Made by a program: the position numbers and the translations under genes. The notes below the pieces were generated by a model. The model made no database searches, was not told the DNA's origin, and was given only the letters and a program-made list of their open reading frames with translations. Positions 23,546-36,627 of a stretch of DNA of 64,000 nt are shown in pieces. Source of the DNA: Amphibalanus amphitrite (taxonomy: Eukaryota > Arthropoda > Thecostraca > Balanomorpha > Balanidae); assembly GCF_019059575.1 (NCBI RefSeq), contig NW_024881616.1, forward strand, positions 310,001-374,000. The letters are read 5' to 3'. The first letter of the stretch is position 1. Each line of letters begins with the position of its first letter.

Positions 23546-26500
23546 CTAGGCTGTCGAGGAGGGCGGTTCGGCGCCGGCAGAGATGTGCGCCCGACGGGCC
23601 ACGTCGTTCAGGTACTTCTCCGGCACCTTGAACTGTCTGAAAAGGCGAGGAACCGAGAGCGGTAAGAAGAAGCACGAATGAGCAGCTGACTAGAAAAGGA
23701 GCATAACCATTAGCCGGATCAATAAAAGGAGCGAATTTTTCACGGTAAAAATCATGATACGGACTACCGGAACGTATTGCAACCGGTAAATTGACAACGC
23801 CATAGTACCCCGAAACAGCCACCGGTGACTCCACACGTGACAGGTATGTCGCTGCTGACCAGCGCTCATGGCGTCCGGCTCACCTGAGTTCCTCGAGTTT
23901 CCTCTTTTTGTGCTCGATGAGCTGCTGCTGCCGCTGTGCGTCCTGGATGCGCGTGTGCAGGCCCTCCTCGAAGACGCGCCGGCGGTCAGCCACCCGCTTC
24001 TGCTCCATCTCGCACATCTGCTTCTTCAGCTGCACCAGGTGACGGTTGTTCCGCTGGGGGAGGGAGGCGGTCAGACACCGTCTGGGCCATATACCACTGT
24101 ATAAACCACTCTGCTACCCTGATATAGATGAGTTTAGAACCGTACATACAGTGCTGACGGCGCACAGTTGCACAGGACCGCCGATTCTGGCTGTTGGCCG
24201 AGATTGCTCGTAGCGCAGCCGACCAGTTGGTGCAATCGACATCGATACTGAGCCAGACGGAGACAGACACCAATTACTGACTACGACACTGCCGGCTGAT
24301 ACTAGAGGGTTCATCCCTATTCAACAGCCCGCCGGCAAGTGGGATGTCCCCGTGACGTAAAGCCGTGCCGGCAGAATATCCACCCCTCTCCCAGAGGCCA
24401 GAGACCTCCCACGACTCCAGAACTCACCTCCTGCCTCAGCGCGTGCTCGGCGTGGCTCAGCTCCTCGGCGTGCTTCTGCGCCTCCAGTATCCGGTAGAAC
24501 TCTGCCCTCTCCCGCTGCGCCTCCACGGCCACCTGTCGCTCGCGCTGTTCCACCTGCGTCCGGCGGGCCTGCTTCAGCTCGGCCTCCCTCTCTGCCTTCA
24601 GACGAGCCGCCTCCAGCTCCTGGCGCCGCCACTCGCGCTCCATCTGCCACCGTCACAGACAGGGTCACGGAGAGGTCACGGAGGTCACGAAGAGGTTACG
24701 GTTAGGTCACGGAGGTCACGGGGTGGGTCATGGCGAGGTCACGGGTTGGGTCAATGAGAGGTCACGGAGAGGTCACGGATGTCACTGAGAAGCCACGAGA
24801 TGAGCACGGGGTTTGTCACGAGGTGGGTCACGGAGAGGCCACGGACACCGAGTCAGTGATGGGCGATGTCAATAGGTATTAGGTGGATAAGCTGAAGTCA
24901 TCGATGGGCCACGGCTGAAAGAGCAGACCAGTCACGAGTCACGGTTCCATCACGAGTAATTGACCAGTCTTATAAAGGCCACGGAAAAGACCGCCCGATC
25001 ACGGATAGGTTACGGACAGCCAGGAGACGGACCACTCACGGATGGAAAACTTAAGCTGATAAAACGGCGCTCAGCGGCCTGTTAAGTGCCGACCATAATT
25101 TGCCAAATAGCCCGCTCTTGCTGTGTCTCTTTCGCCGTTTCATCGGTAAGTTCAACTGTCCCGCTATTATAAATCACTGACCCGCTCTCTGCTGCGTCTG
25201 GCACGCCGTGTATGACCGTACAACTAGCCCGCTATAATTCCCACTGACCCTCTCCCTGTCACGTCGTGCGCGCCGCTCGTGGTCGCCGGCCATGCGGTCC
25301 TGTTCTCGCTGCTGGAGCGCGCGCAGTTTGGCGATCTCCAGCTCCTTGGCCCGCTTCAGGTCGGCCTGTTCCTGTTCGTAGCGCGCCTCCTGCTCGGCCT
25401 TCCGGCGCTGGTACTCGCGAATCTGCCGGAGACGACGGACGGTCATAGGACAGGACGTCATACAGCTGGGCCAAACGGGACGGACATGGGTTAGACTGGA
25501 GTAAACAGTGCCAAAAAGTAATGTTACACATCAGCATCAGTAAAAGTGCATTCACAACTTCAGTCGGTTAGACGGGAACGTAGCAAGAACGCTAGACGTG
25601 TCCATATTCATACGAAGCATACATTATCCATCATCGGACATCGAGTATGCAGCGTCGGCGCCTGTTGGACAGCTAATGCGTCGTGCCCCGGCCAAATATA
25701 CCTGGTCCTCCTCCTGTTTAGCAAAGTCCTTCTGGTTGCGTTTCTTCTCCTCCATGGCCTCATTAGCGATGCGCAGCGCCTCGTGCATCTCGTGCTGGGC
25801 CTTCTTCCTGGCCTCGTCTGCAGCCATGTCCTCCAGCTGCATCTGACGCAGCTTCTTACGGATCGCCTCCGCCTCCTGCGGAGCAGAGAAACACGTCACA
25901 CGGTGCGGCGCTCGGTCAGAGTCGTACAGCCGAGAGAAAGCGGTTAGCGGCCCTGTTAGATGTTTGTTCGGTACTTTACAGCTACAGTACTTGCGACTTT
26001 CAGTCCGTTTTACGAATCGACGTGATAATGCATTATCGGGAGAAGGCGAACTTTTAAATGTTTAAGTCGGTTACGGGCATTCATCGGGCGATTTATCACT
26101 CAGCATGCCGTTAATTTTAGTTACTTCGGATTCACATAAATTCACTTTGTAGCCTGTAGACCGGACCGATAGATACGTATCTTTTTTTTAATAGAGGGCC
26201 TGACCGTGTGCTCGACAGCACGATATGTATCGCCAGAATCAATGCCCCGCCCTGTTCTGACCTGGTTTTTCTTCTCAGCCCGCAGAATGCGCTGTTCCTC
26301 GTTCTCGGAGATTTGTTCTATGATGACGGCCTTCTGTTTCTCGCGGACCTGTCTGCGCACCTCCTCCCGGCGCTGCTGCTCAGCCAGGTCCCGCTGCCGC
26401 TCCTGTCCGGTCACCAGTCAGCATCGGGTCAGTAAAGGTCACCAGTCAGCATCGGGTCACCAAAGGGCCTCACGTCCAAACCCTGATCTGACGGAACACA

Positions 26501-28479
26501 AAACGACAGATTGATCGTCCAGCAATTATAGTATGCAGCTGCTGCTACATCTTTTTCGACTGCGATGGAGACAAATAATCACACTTACTTCGTCAAAGTC
26601 ACCGGGTAGTTGCAACTTAACCGGCCCGGTCCCCGGGCTCACCTTGACCTGACTGTTGCCTGCCTAGTCTGTATGTTTTAGGGCCTTGGTCTGACCCCAC
26701 CCGACCGAGCCCATCCCCTCCCCAGTCCCCGCTCTGACCTGTTCCATCATATGGTCGAGCCGCCGCTCCTCCTCCATCATCTCCTTGGTGAGCACCTTCT
26801 TCTCCTCCACCTGAGCGTCCCGCACCGCGTACACCTTGGCCTGCATGATGAGCTGGCTCATCTGCTTGATGTCCTCCTCGGCCTCCAGCTCCGCCTGACC
26901 AGCGTCACGGGCGCAGAAACACGCAGCAGAGGTGACGTACGGTTATTCGATATATGTATGTGAATCGGCAAGGGTTAGAAAGTCCGTCGTTTGTCTGTAC
27001 AGATCCACGAGTGTCTACTCGAACTGGTTATAGAACCTATATCACGAAAGCAAACGCACAGATATAAAAATTACCTAAACGTACCAGCTCAAAAAAAAAT
27101 ATTCGTTAATCGATTAATTATTAGCCTCGAATGGCTATCAGAAGGTGCAGCTACACGAAACGGCTATCAAATGCAAAAGTACGCATATTAGTCCATAGTT
27201 CGCTGACGTCCTTAGGCATCATGTCGACTGTCGTTAGTTCCGATACACATGTGCGAACACCGGTATCTTAAGTTTAAATAAATCTCACGATTTTGGCGCG
27301 ATCGACGATGTTTTTGGCGCGCTGTCGGGCCTCCTCCTTGATTTCGTCCACGGCCTCGGCCTCCTTGGACTCTCGGACGATGTCGGCGGCCTCGAGGGCC
27401 TGCCGGCGGGCCAGGGCCTCGGCGGCGCGTCGGTCCTTGTCGGCCTCGCGCTGCCGCTCGGCCGCCTCCAGCTGCTGCTTGGAGAGCACCTGCAACGGAG
27501 CACTCTTCAGTACAGACCTGCTACAGCTGCTGCTCGGATGGTGCTTAGGTAGCCGGTAATATATGGTAGGTATATACTAGGATGGTATACCGAGTACCTA
27601 GGTAGGTACTCCGGAACGCCAGGGAATACGGTGCGTGAGCGGAATACGGTATTTGGCAGTGGCAGAAAACGCAATGCGGCATACGAGTACAGTAACAATA
27701 CGGTAAACGGTATTGTCGATTACGATAAAATAAACGTAAAACGAGAATGTAAATCGGAATACATACGGTCATGGAAATAACAGCGGTGCAGAATATGCAA
27801 AAGAATAGGTCGGAGTACGATATACGGGAATGTCGTGCATAACACGATACCGGATGAGTCGTTTACTGTATACGGGCACGGAACGCGAAGCCGTTAGTCA
27901 CACTGACCGCGGGTCAGCGCGCAGTGTCGGCGCTCCCTCTGCAGTCCATCCACCTACCTTAGCGGCGCCGGTGATCTCCCGGAACTTGTCCTGCGTGATG
28001 ACCACCGTCTGAGGGTCCTTGGCGCGCGGCACGCGGATCTTACGGATCAGATCCTTGGTCACCAGCTGGCGGCCGAATCCGTGATGCATTGTGAGCGCGA
28101 GTGCGATTCTAGGGATATATGCCGCGAGTATCGGAATTCCCCACCCATAAGCGACATGTGCAGTGACCGTGCAACGTTTTAACACCGCACCGTTTACGCC
28201 TCCCCACTGGTGACACGACGCGAATCTAGCCGCGCAAATCCAATCAAAATCCCGATAGCAATCACGTCTAGCCTTTTTTACATTTAGGGTGAGCCAAAAT
28301 TACGAACTTTGAGTCGCTTATCACTGGCTACCTACCATCCTTTTGGGCATCTCATTCTGCTTCTTCTCCTTCTTGTTGGGAGAGGCCTTGGTAACTTTGT
28401 AGGTGGAATCCTCAAAGCCCCGGCAGACCGTGCGCGCTGTGACATCTTTGCACGCCTGGCGTATCTCCGGGCCCGGCAT
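23546..28479 (-). CDS. CFAP45: Cilia- and flagella-associated protein 45
   Basis: Ten exons join in phase to 524 residues (human 551): 28336-28479 (ATG at 28479), 27958-28065, 27289-27489, 26739-26894, 26262-26402, 25702-25875, 25249-25422, 24428-24643, 23884-24053 and 23546-23636. CFAP45 is a coiled-coil microtubule inner protein of ciliary and flagellar doublets. After a basic head comes IRKIRVPRAKDPQTVVITQ, then almost continuous Glu/Arg/Lys-rich coiled coil. Diagnostic phrases are AKVYAVRDAQVEEKKVLTKE, EEERRLDHMMEQ, AKELEIAKLRALQQREQDRM and the end VPEKYLNDVARRAHI, matching the CFAP45 order. Most exons begin and end in phase 0. The acceptor of exon 28065 is weak, so the second exon start is less certain. 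Divergent to MRPL39; RFX-type X-box candidates lie upstream. Confidence 0.95.
24656..24850. repeat. GGTCACGGAG minisatellite beside CFAP45 exon
   Basis: About ten or more diverged copies of (GA)GGTCACGGA lie immediately upstream (transcript sense) of the exon at 24428-24643. A weaker continuation reaches about 25030. Confidence 0.85.
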
Positions 28480-30637
28480 GGCTCCCGACGCAGGCCGATC
28501 AAGACAGCTCCCCGGGCGAAAACGCGGCCAGCGCTCACCTGAAACACGAGAAACTACCGTATCGTTCCTGACCTGCCTGATGCGCTATTGACTGACAAAA
28601 TAAATTGACAAGAATATTGACAAAAATATTGACTTCTGGCCTCTGGGCTCTGGCGATATCGCTCGTTGTTTATTGCCCGTTCAAAACACCAGTTTCCTCG
28701 CCTGGACATTATTCATTTCGACAATAATTTGAAGTGGGCGATGCGTGAGCTACAGATTGTTACATCCACAAAACATTTCACATGTCTTCTCTCCCACTCA
28801 CCCTTTCCTTCCTTTCGCTCAGCAACTACGAACCTCTTGCTACGAACTACGAAGCCATGCAAAATATACCAAAATATAATAGCACATGTAGTGGTTGTTA
28901 TGGCAACGACAAGCACTTCAATAATTTTAGTTCTTGATGCGAAGCAAAATGGTGCACAAGACCTTGAGAAATGGTAGATAAGCTGTTTAGAAAAACTAAT
29001 GGCCAAAAAATGAACATAAAAGACTAATTTCCTACTTTGTTAAAAAAATATACAACTTAACAATCTTTTTTTTACTTCTTTCCATGCTATATTTTTAATC
29101 TTGATATAAAAGCGTATTCAGCGCAGCCGATTCATTTAAACTACTATTCGGAATTACTATTGTTTGAAAATGGAAAATATTTGACAGCGAATTCCCTAGC
29201 AACGAGCTGCTGAATTTGTCTATACCAGCTCGTTACTAAGCAACGAACGATCAACTCCAAATCTGATAATTTTTCGAACATGATAATCAGGTGGAGCGTT
29301 TTCTGTGGGGTGTGTATAGAAACAAAAAATATATGCAGGTGCAGGAGGCTTTTTTGTGTCTTTCGTCAGTGGTCATCAGAATTTCACATTTTACTAACAG
29401 GGGCACTACCTATTTCAATGTTACATAGCCTTGATCAATGTGCAGATTCAGTATTCACTAAAAAAAATTGTCAGTTGATTGCTGCGGGCGACGCAGACGT
29501 TTGCATACATGTGTAATGTATCAATATGAGGGGTTAAATGCTATATATGATGTATTTAGGACATAATCTAAGTTCCTCTGAGTCTATGGGTCTGATCCCC
29601 TGGCTGCTTTAACCTCCGCTAAGCTCTAACTTTCTCGTAAGCTCTTTTTAGAAGTCATTCTTGTCAAGTCTCGAAGCTCCTCTAAGCTTATCCCAATTCC
29701 ACATTTGGGGAGCATTCTCCTCCCTCATCCCAACTGAAAGTTGGATTTTTTATAAGGCCCTGGTGTAGACATTAGGTACTGGCAGACATACTGAAAATGT
29801 GGATTGTTTTGAATGGGTTGTGTGGTGTGAAAATAATTGCAGGTACTGAGGAGAATAAAGCTGTACCTATTCTACCATAGTAATCCCCAATATGTATCAT
29901 TATATGTATTCTTATTTGGAAACATTGTTTCTCTCAAAATCAATATTTGTATGCCATATATTGTCAGCTGTTACAGCCTGCTGATTTCCTCATGGAAATG
30001 TTCCTGCGGGTGCCCTAAAATGGTTATCCTCAAAGGTCATTGAACCCCTCTGACATTTTTCTTAGATTGACCAAAGGAACAGACACAGCGCCTTGGCTCA
30101 TTTGGGGCAGGAAATGAGCTGCCTGGAGAACCAGCATGAGCAGACAGCATATCATTGAGATGTAGGTAACTGAGGCTGGCCGCTGGAGACCAGTTGTCCC
30201 ATTTGGAGCAGGAGTTCAGCTTCCCCAAGCATCTTTTTGAGCTGTCACCATGTTTTGAGGCTGTTCATTATGTAAGAGATATTCTTTTACACAATTTTCA
30301 AATTGCAAATGATATTTGATTCTGAGAAGAATGTGAAGAAAAGTAGGTAGATAGTTGACTAACTTAGCCACATCTCATGTGGTTTCAGAATTCACAGAAT
30401 CTGTAACGTGCTGCAGAGTAGGTACCAGGTAGCCAATGCAGTTCAGCCATTTCAACATGTTTGATATTCTGTATTTTTCATTTATAATGCTAGCAAATAG
30501 CATTATGTAAGTTATGGACATTTATTAGTGCTTTTTCTCACCTAAATCAAGGCAAAGCTAACTTTTCTATATTTTGCAGGTATCAAATATTGATTTATAT
30601 ACTTCCTGCATAAGAAACATCAGTACATTGAATGTCC
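28480..30637. other. Divergent promoter region of CFAP45 and MRPL39
   Basis: AT-rich and free of recognisable coding exons. A possible 5' UTR acceptor TTTGCAG ends at 30580, shortly before the MRPL39 ATG. The region 28500-29300 holds candidate X-boxes. No core promoter motif is clear. Confidence 0.5.
28894..28907 (-). promoter_or_regulatory. Candidate RFX X-box upstream of CFAP45
   Basis: GTTGTTATGGCAAC, which on the CFAP45 strand reads GTTGCCATAACAAC, matches the RFX palindrome GTTGCC-AT-GGCAAC at 12 of 14 positions. It is about 415 bp upstream of the CFAP45 ATG. A weaker one, GTTACTAAGCAAC, is at 29232-29244. RFX factors control motile-cilium genes in animals; binding here is inference. 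Confidence 0.5.
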
Positions 30638-33600
30638 ATGATGGCTTTGAACTTCAGCTGCAAAGCATTGCTCGCATCTCTACCTCAGAAGTATCACAAA
30701 AGTGAGTATTTTGTGAATCTTTCTCTTGCTTGTTTTGTTTAATATGGGTAGCTATTCTACAACTGGTTAGACTGCTAAATAATTATTTTTTATGCTTTTT
30801 GTTTCAAATTTGTTTGAATTGAGAAGTGTTTGCATGAAAACCACACAAGCCAGTCCTTGTTACAAATTACACCATGACAGGCCCACCCCCATATCAGCTT
30901 CATTTGCTCCTTGGTCAGTAATTCTGGGTAACAATGATTATTTTTATTTTTTTACTGTTTATTTTAATTTAACACCAATGGGCAATTAAACAATTAATGA
31001 CAATTAAACATGTAACCCTGTTAGATGCTCACACTGGCCTCTTAGACTCATCATGGTCCTTTCTCACTTGAAGCTAGGTGGCTGAATATTTAATGTGGGT
31101 TAAATGATGTGGTGCTCTCTGACTGTGAAGTGTGAACTCACTGCCACCAAGTTAGAAAGCTGACGTCCTATTCGCCAGACCACCCAGAGGACATTGTGGT
31201 GTGTTCCATGCAGCTGGCTATCATGAAATAACTGAGAGGTCTGACGGGATGTACCTCCACTCCGCCCTCTCAGGATGTCTGTCTCAGCTGACCAACTCGG
31301 CCGTTTGCCGCCGGAGGGCGCTGCTCTTTGACGAGGAGGAGAAGCGGCAGCGCTCGCTGGTCGGACGGGTGCAGAAGATGGAGGTCAACTACGAGGGAGC
31401 GCCGGAGAACTGCACCCTGGTGATGAACCAGCACCTCTCCACGCCACACGACTGTGCCAAACGTGAGTCGAAGACCGAAATAGACGTGAGTCAAAGACCG
31501 AGATAGACGTGAGTCAGAGACTGAGTCAAACGTGAGTCAGATTGTGCCAAAGGTGAGCCAAAGACTGTACCAAAGGTGGGTCAAAGACTGGTCCAAACGA
31601 AAGTCACACGCAACCCTGGCCATAAAAGTTTCGTCGAATTCTGGTCGTAGTTAAGTAATTAGCGGTCAGCATGGCTGGAATTAGATGTGAGTGGAAATTA
31701 GCAGGGGAAAGCCATTGAAAAACAAATGGCCTGTAGGATATGTGAAAGAGCCAACTTTGGGAGCCAACTGCGAATTCACGGACGTTTGCCATAGTTGGTA
31801 TTTATGTTATGGTGCCGGCCATGTATAGCAAAGCAACCATCCGATTGCTCTAGCCTCTTCCATCCACGCCGTTCCCAGATCTATCCGAGGCGATTCTGCA
31901 GAAGGCCGCGCTGGCCGAGGTGGACGGCCGGCCGTGGGACATGCACCGACCGTTGTCGGCCGACAGCTGCACACTCCGCTACCTCTACTTCAAAGACGCC
32001 GAGCCGTTCGCGGTGAGTGGCCGGGGGTGACGCGAGGGGTACAGGAGCTGGGCGTTTGTGTCTGGGTGCTACAGATGTTTTGTCAGATTTTGCTAGTAAA
32101 GTCTACAAAAGTTACACCATCTTCGTTTCGTTCTGTTGTAGTTCATGAGGGTAAAATACGTGTTTTTTTAGCATCAAGCACTAAGCAGTGTGACGTCCTG
32201 TTGGCCATTTCCAAGTAGCTTGATGCTATCAAAGGGAAAAGATATATGTACGTGATTCAGATCCGGCAAAGGTGCGAAGTGTCACCTATACGCATTTAGC
32301 TGATTTATGGCTGGACTTTGTCGCTGTCTGTTTCAGGTGAACAAGGCGTTCTGGCGCAGCTGTTCCCTGATGCTGGGGGCCGTCGTGGAGGAGGCTTTCA
32401 AGGACCAGTACTACGTCCAACTGCACAGCTTCCCCAGCCCAAACGGTGAGTGATTATCGGCCGGTGGAGCTCAGCTATCCGAATGTCTACACACGAGTCG
32501 GTGGGGACGCCGCTGACTGGTGGACGTTCAACACAATCAGGATTCAATCACAATCGATTGGGGTTCCGGGCTCGCATGTCTAGAAAATGAAAAGGCGGGT
32601 GTTCACACTTAACATACTTATATGCGTTTCATCATGCTGCGAGAAGAGAAATCGTTATAAAAGCGTGTAAAATGGTAACTGGACTTGCTTGGATAGATTG
32701 TTTGACTTGGTGCAGCATATTGTCCACTCTCATCGTAATCCGCATGACATCTGTTATGTAACCTCTCAGGAGTCATATATCCCCTCACACACACACCCCT
32801 CCCCTCCATGTCTCGGGCAGTGCGGAGCGGCAGCTTTCTGTACGACGTGCAGCTACCACTGGACTCGTGGCAGCCCACCGACCAGGAGCTGCGTGTCCTC
32901 TCGGGTATGATGCGGCGCTTGGCGCAGCGGGCACTGCCTTTCCGCCGACTGGAGGTACCCCAGGCAGTGGCCCTGGAGATGTTCGCCGAGAATGAATTCA
33001 AGCGCAGCCAGGTGCCCAGCATCGCGCAGCAGTCGGAGACGGGTGAGTAACGGCACGGGAATGTTGAATGACGCCGATGGATGTAAATGAGAGAGCCAGC
33101 GTGTGGACCAACTGATTCGTTAGCATCGAAGGTATCCCTTGTTGTCAAGACTGTTCATTAGTTCGGCTCATCACGGTTTTTTGCAGGCGAATGAATCAGA
33201 TCTTCTTTCCACGTAGTATGTGATGTGACGCGCCGCGCGTCTGGACACCAATCCGTATAACAGTGTGACTCATTTAACGGGTATGACTTGTGCGTCAGTT
33301 AGATGACCTCTGTGACCCAAGTGGCCCGTGTGACCCGTCCACCAGGCGACCGTGTGACCTCTGTGACCCGTTGGACCTTTGTGACCTCTGTGACCCGTTT
33401 GACCTCTGTGACCCCTCTGACCCGCCCACCAGGTGACCGTGTGACCGTGTACCGGTGCGGCGACCACGTGGACCTGAGCCGCGGCCCGGCCATCTCCCAC
33501 ACGGGCCTGCTGGGACGGTGCTCCATCTGCGCCGTACACCGGATCGAGGCCGACTCGGGACCGCTCTACAGGTCAGTAGGCGGGTCAGAGTACCGCTCAA

Positions 33601-36147
33601 CAGGTCAGCTAGGGGTCAGGTCACTTGGGTCAGGCGGTGATAGGGTGACTGGCCGAAAATAGCAGTTTGATGTCATTTTACCGGGCTATTCGGTCAGTTA
33701 TGCGTCCGTCCATCGCTGTCAATATAGTCAGCATTCATAGTTCGGTTGACATATGCTATCTGACTTTGATCGATGTTTCGGTTATAAGTAAGCTGCAAAG
33801 GCAGGTTCACCTTGCGGCCCCGCCTTAAAGACCGGAATTTCTCGCTCGCTGGCGGTCGCTTTGTTCACAATGCCAATGTCGATGTGCAGCAGGCGAGCTG
33901 TACTTTACCCCCACGCTGTCGGTAAAGTGTACTGTTCATTGCTTCCCTAAACGTTCGGAGTCATCTTGTGCATTTACGGAACATTAGGAGACCATTTGTG
34001 TCGTGATATGTTTCAAATGGTCGCGATCATCGTTCATTCTGTCCTAGCAACTAGTCGTTATTGATGGACAACGCCCGTTCTGCCCGTGCCATACCATAAC
34101 CTGTTGCACACCAGGACGTCTGGGATTTTGACAGCCGCATAAAGGATAGGGAGTTGCGCCTCGGTATTTAGGCGTCTGTGAATGTGATTATATCGGGTTT
34201 GACGACTGATCGATGACTTTGGTGGGTTTTCGGTTGTTACGTTGGACGTATTGACGGCTGTATCGTACCGCTGACAACTTTGTCGGTCGTTAATGGCTTT
34301 GTTGAGTTGTTGATGGTTGTGTGGGACCTTTGAGTGCTGTCACAGACCGTTGATAGCTATATAATATACTGTTGACGGCCGGTAGCAGCTATATACCTAG
34401 ATTGTACCGTTGACGGCTGTACCGAGACGCCGGTAGCTCTGTCGGACCGTTGACGTGTGCCCTTGCTGACCGGCAGGTTCCAGGGTGTGGCACTGCCCAG
34501 TGACCTGATGCTCAACCACTTCGCCTTTGGCCTGCTGGAGGACAGGGCGAGGCACCTGGTGAGTGACCCTCCCCTCCCTCCCATCCTATCCCTTCCTTCC
34601 CTCTCCCCACCTCAGCTCTCCCTCCTTCCGTACAAGAGAGCCGAAACTGTATATGGTCCAAACTCCAATGTCACATCACTGTACCCTACACAAATGCCGC
34701 CTACCTGTTAACATGTGTTCTGTGAGCACAAATTATTCCCCATGCCTCCGCACATAGCCATTACGGAATACGAACCAGCTGAAAACATCGCAAAACCAAT
34801 TTATTGGCCTCCGGTGGAAAAGGAGCGCTCAGTCTGTGGGTTATTCGTCGATAACTGGCATTTGGCAGTAAGTTGATAGCCTGTTTTGCTGAGTTGGACC
34901 AGGTTTGTTGCAATTATGACTCAGAGATATTCCAAATTATTGACCGTGTTTGATGGAGTTTTGAAGTGCCTTTTCGCGATGGCCGGATGACGCTTTGTAG
35001 CCTGTTCCGGCCAGTCCCGACCGGCGTAAATATTTCAGTGCCAGCAGACAGCAGTAAAATGTTTCAGAAACTCTAAATTATGCGTTTATGGATTGGGACC
35101 TTGTCCCGATCAATAATGCAGTACCTGTCATGCATGGTATGTGACATAGTGACGCTGCTATTGTCCCGGCCGAAGAACCTATAGGTCTCCCCTGTCCCGG
35201 TCACTCAGTTGGTAAGGGGACACACTGTGCAACTACAATGTATGCCAGTCAAAGCAAACAATGTTTTCCACCAATCGCTGCAAACGGCAGTAAGTGCTGT
35301 TCTAACGTCTATTTCTCTTTTTCAATGGACGTAATGGGTTGCCGTCCGTGACATGAGGCCGTAGTGCATTAACTTACCAGCTAATTCATGCATCAGCTGA
35401 AAGTGATGAATTTAAAACCGTATGCACACTTAAATCTGGCTACTTAAAAGTGAACCCACGAAGGGTCCATCGCCATCAGGGCTTAGCCTTGACGAGCCAC
35501 AATAATTAACGGTGCAACCGGTGCATAACGGTATTGCAGAAGTTGGCTGTCTGCGACGCGTCCCTTGATTTAAAATATTTAGAAGAATTCTAAGAAGCAT
35601 AATCCACTTAAAGAATCAGCTATGTAGTGCTTAAGGACGGTTTGGTCTCGAGGATGCCGAAGTAAAATTTCAAATGATATTGATGCTTGTTTTCATTACA
35701 CGGAGACCTTGGAAATGTTGCTCGGTGTTCCACATGAAAAGAATCATGTTCGAGTGTACTGTAGTGACTAGTGTGTGTGCTGAAAACATTTGAAAACACA
35801 ATAAGATACCGCATACAATTATTTTTTGCGACAAATTTCCTGGTAGCCATTTCAATTCGACGTTGCACTTTCATGTGCATTTATTGATTTATAAGGACAT
35901 TGTTCCCATCCACTATACCACTATAAATCGTGAATGCATAGCTCATACACCGGTGACGTTTTAGCGTTTCACGTTGGTCTTGCGCTCGCCATTTACAGCT
36001 TTCCCGCTCTGTTACGTTCCAGTTCCTGTCCTTCCTCCGTCTGTGTTTTTCTGACCACCCCCGTCGTCTTCTCCTCAGAACCCGTCTGGCTCAGTGGCGG
36101 CGTCCGGTCGAGGGGACACGGCGGCAGCAGAGGCGGCGTCGGGCTGA
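30638..36147 (+). CDS. MRPL39: Mitochondrial ribosomal protein L39
   Basis: Eight exons join in phase to 335 residues (human 338): 30638-30701, 31274-31462, 31879-32012, 32337-32445, 32821-33042, 33433-33571, 34477-34558 and 36079-36147. MRPL39 is a large-subunit mitoribosome protein derived from a threonyl-tRNA synthetase-like N-terminal module. Diagnostic phrases are FDEEEKRQRSLVGRVQKMEV, the TGS-like NCTLVMNQHLSTPHDCAKHL, VDGRPWDM, VNKAFWRSCSLMLG, and FQGVALPSDL near the end. The protein starts with a basic, hydrophobic presequence-like MMALNFSCKALLASL. Exon 1 is AT-rich compared with the others. The donor of exon 2 is followed by a tandem array of GTGAGT sites (31463-31600), and the acceptor of exon 6 has an upstream duplicate (33332-33359). 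The last exon codes an Ala/Gly-rich tail. Confidence 0.95.
31444..31600 (+). repeat. Tandem array of 5' splice-site-like units
   Basis: Units of about 23 bp, such as GTGAGTCAAAGACCGAGATA, repeat five to six times after the MRPL39 exon 2 end at 31462. GTGAGT starts at 31463, 31485, 31509 and 31532. Later units carry GTGAGC and GTGGGT and copies of the exon end TGTGCCAAA. Confidence 0.88.
33300..33446 (+). repeat. GTGACC-type repeats with duplicated acceptor
   Basis: Units of CTCTGTGACCCGT fill 33308-33420. A 28-bp block spanning the acceptor CCACCAG and the first exon bases occurs at 33332-33359 and again at 33419-33446 with two differences; the second is the one in frame for MRPL39 exon 6. 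Confidence 0.85.
34190..34470 (+). repeat. Degenerate GTTGACGGCTGT repeats before MRPL39 exon 7
   Basis: Diverged units around ACCGTTGACGGCTGTA recur every 30-45 bp up to the acceptor region of the exon at 34477. Confidence 0.6.
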
Positions 36148-36627
36148 CCGCCATCCAACGGAGCCAGGTGGGCCACGACCGACCGTACCGCGGCCCGGTG
36201 TCCCCACCGCTGCCCCGAGAGACGCGGTCATACGCTGGACGGGGCGACAAGACCCGTCTCCTGAGCCCACGGCCCGTGTCGGGGGACCACTCACCAGGGT
36301 GGGTCGTGACAGGGATGGTGTGAGTCTCGGAGTCGTGCGGGAACAGCCGCGGGTCTGTGTGGTCGGCTGAACACGTGCGGGCATCGGTATTGTACAGACG
36401 CCAGTGGTGGCGACCGAATGAGGAATTATGTGTAGATCAATACATTGTGATGCGATTGTAGCTCGGATTTCTATCGCACTTTTTCATCAGACGTTGAAGA
36501 AGCTCGCAGGATATTTAGAAAGAAAATAAGACACAATTACCTATGTCTACAGAAATCTTGTCGAAGTTGTATGTCGCTTGTAAAGTCCATAGGAAAGAGA
36601 TAACTTTTTTCAAACCAAAATCGAATT

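Noticed and set aside
24656..24850. CRISPR-like regular repeats
   Set aside because: Units are short, diverged and contiguous; this is a minisatellite in an animal intron.
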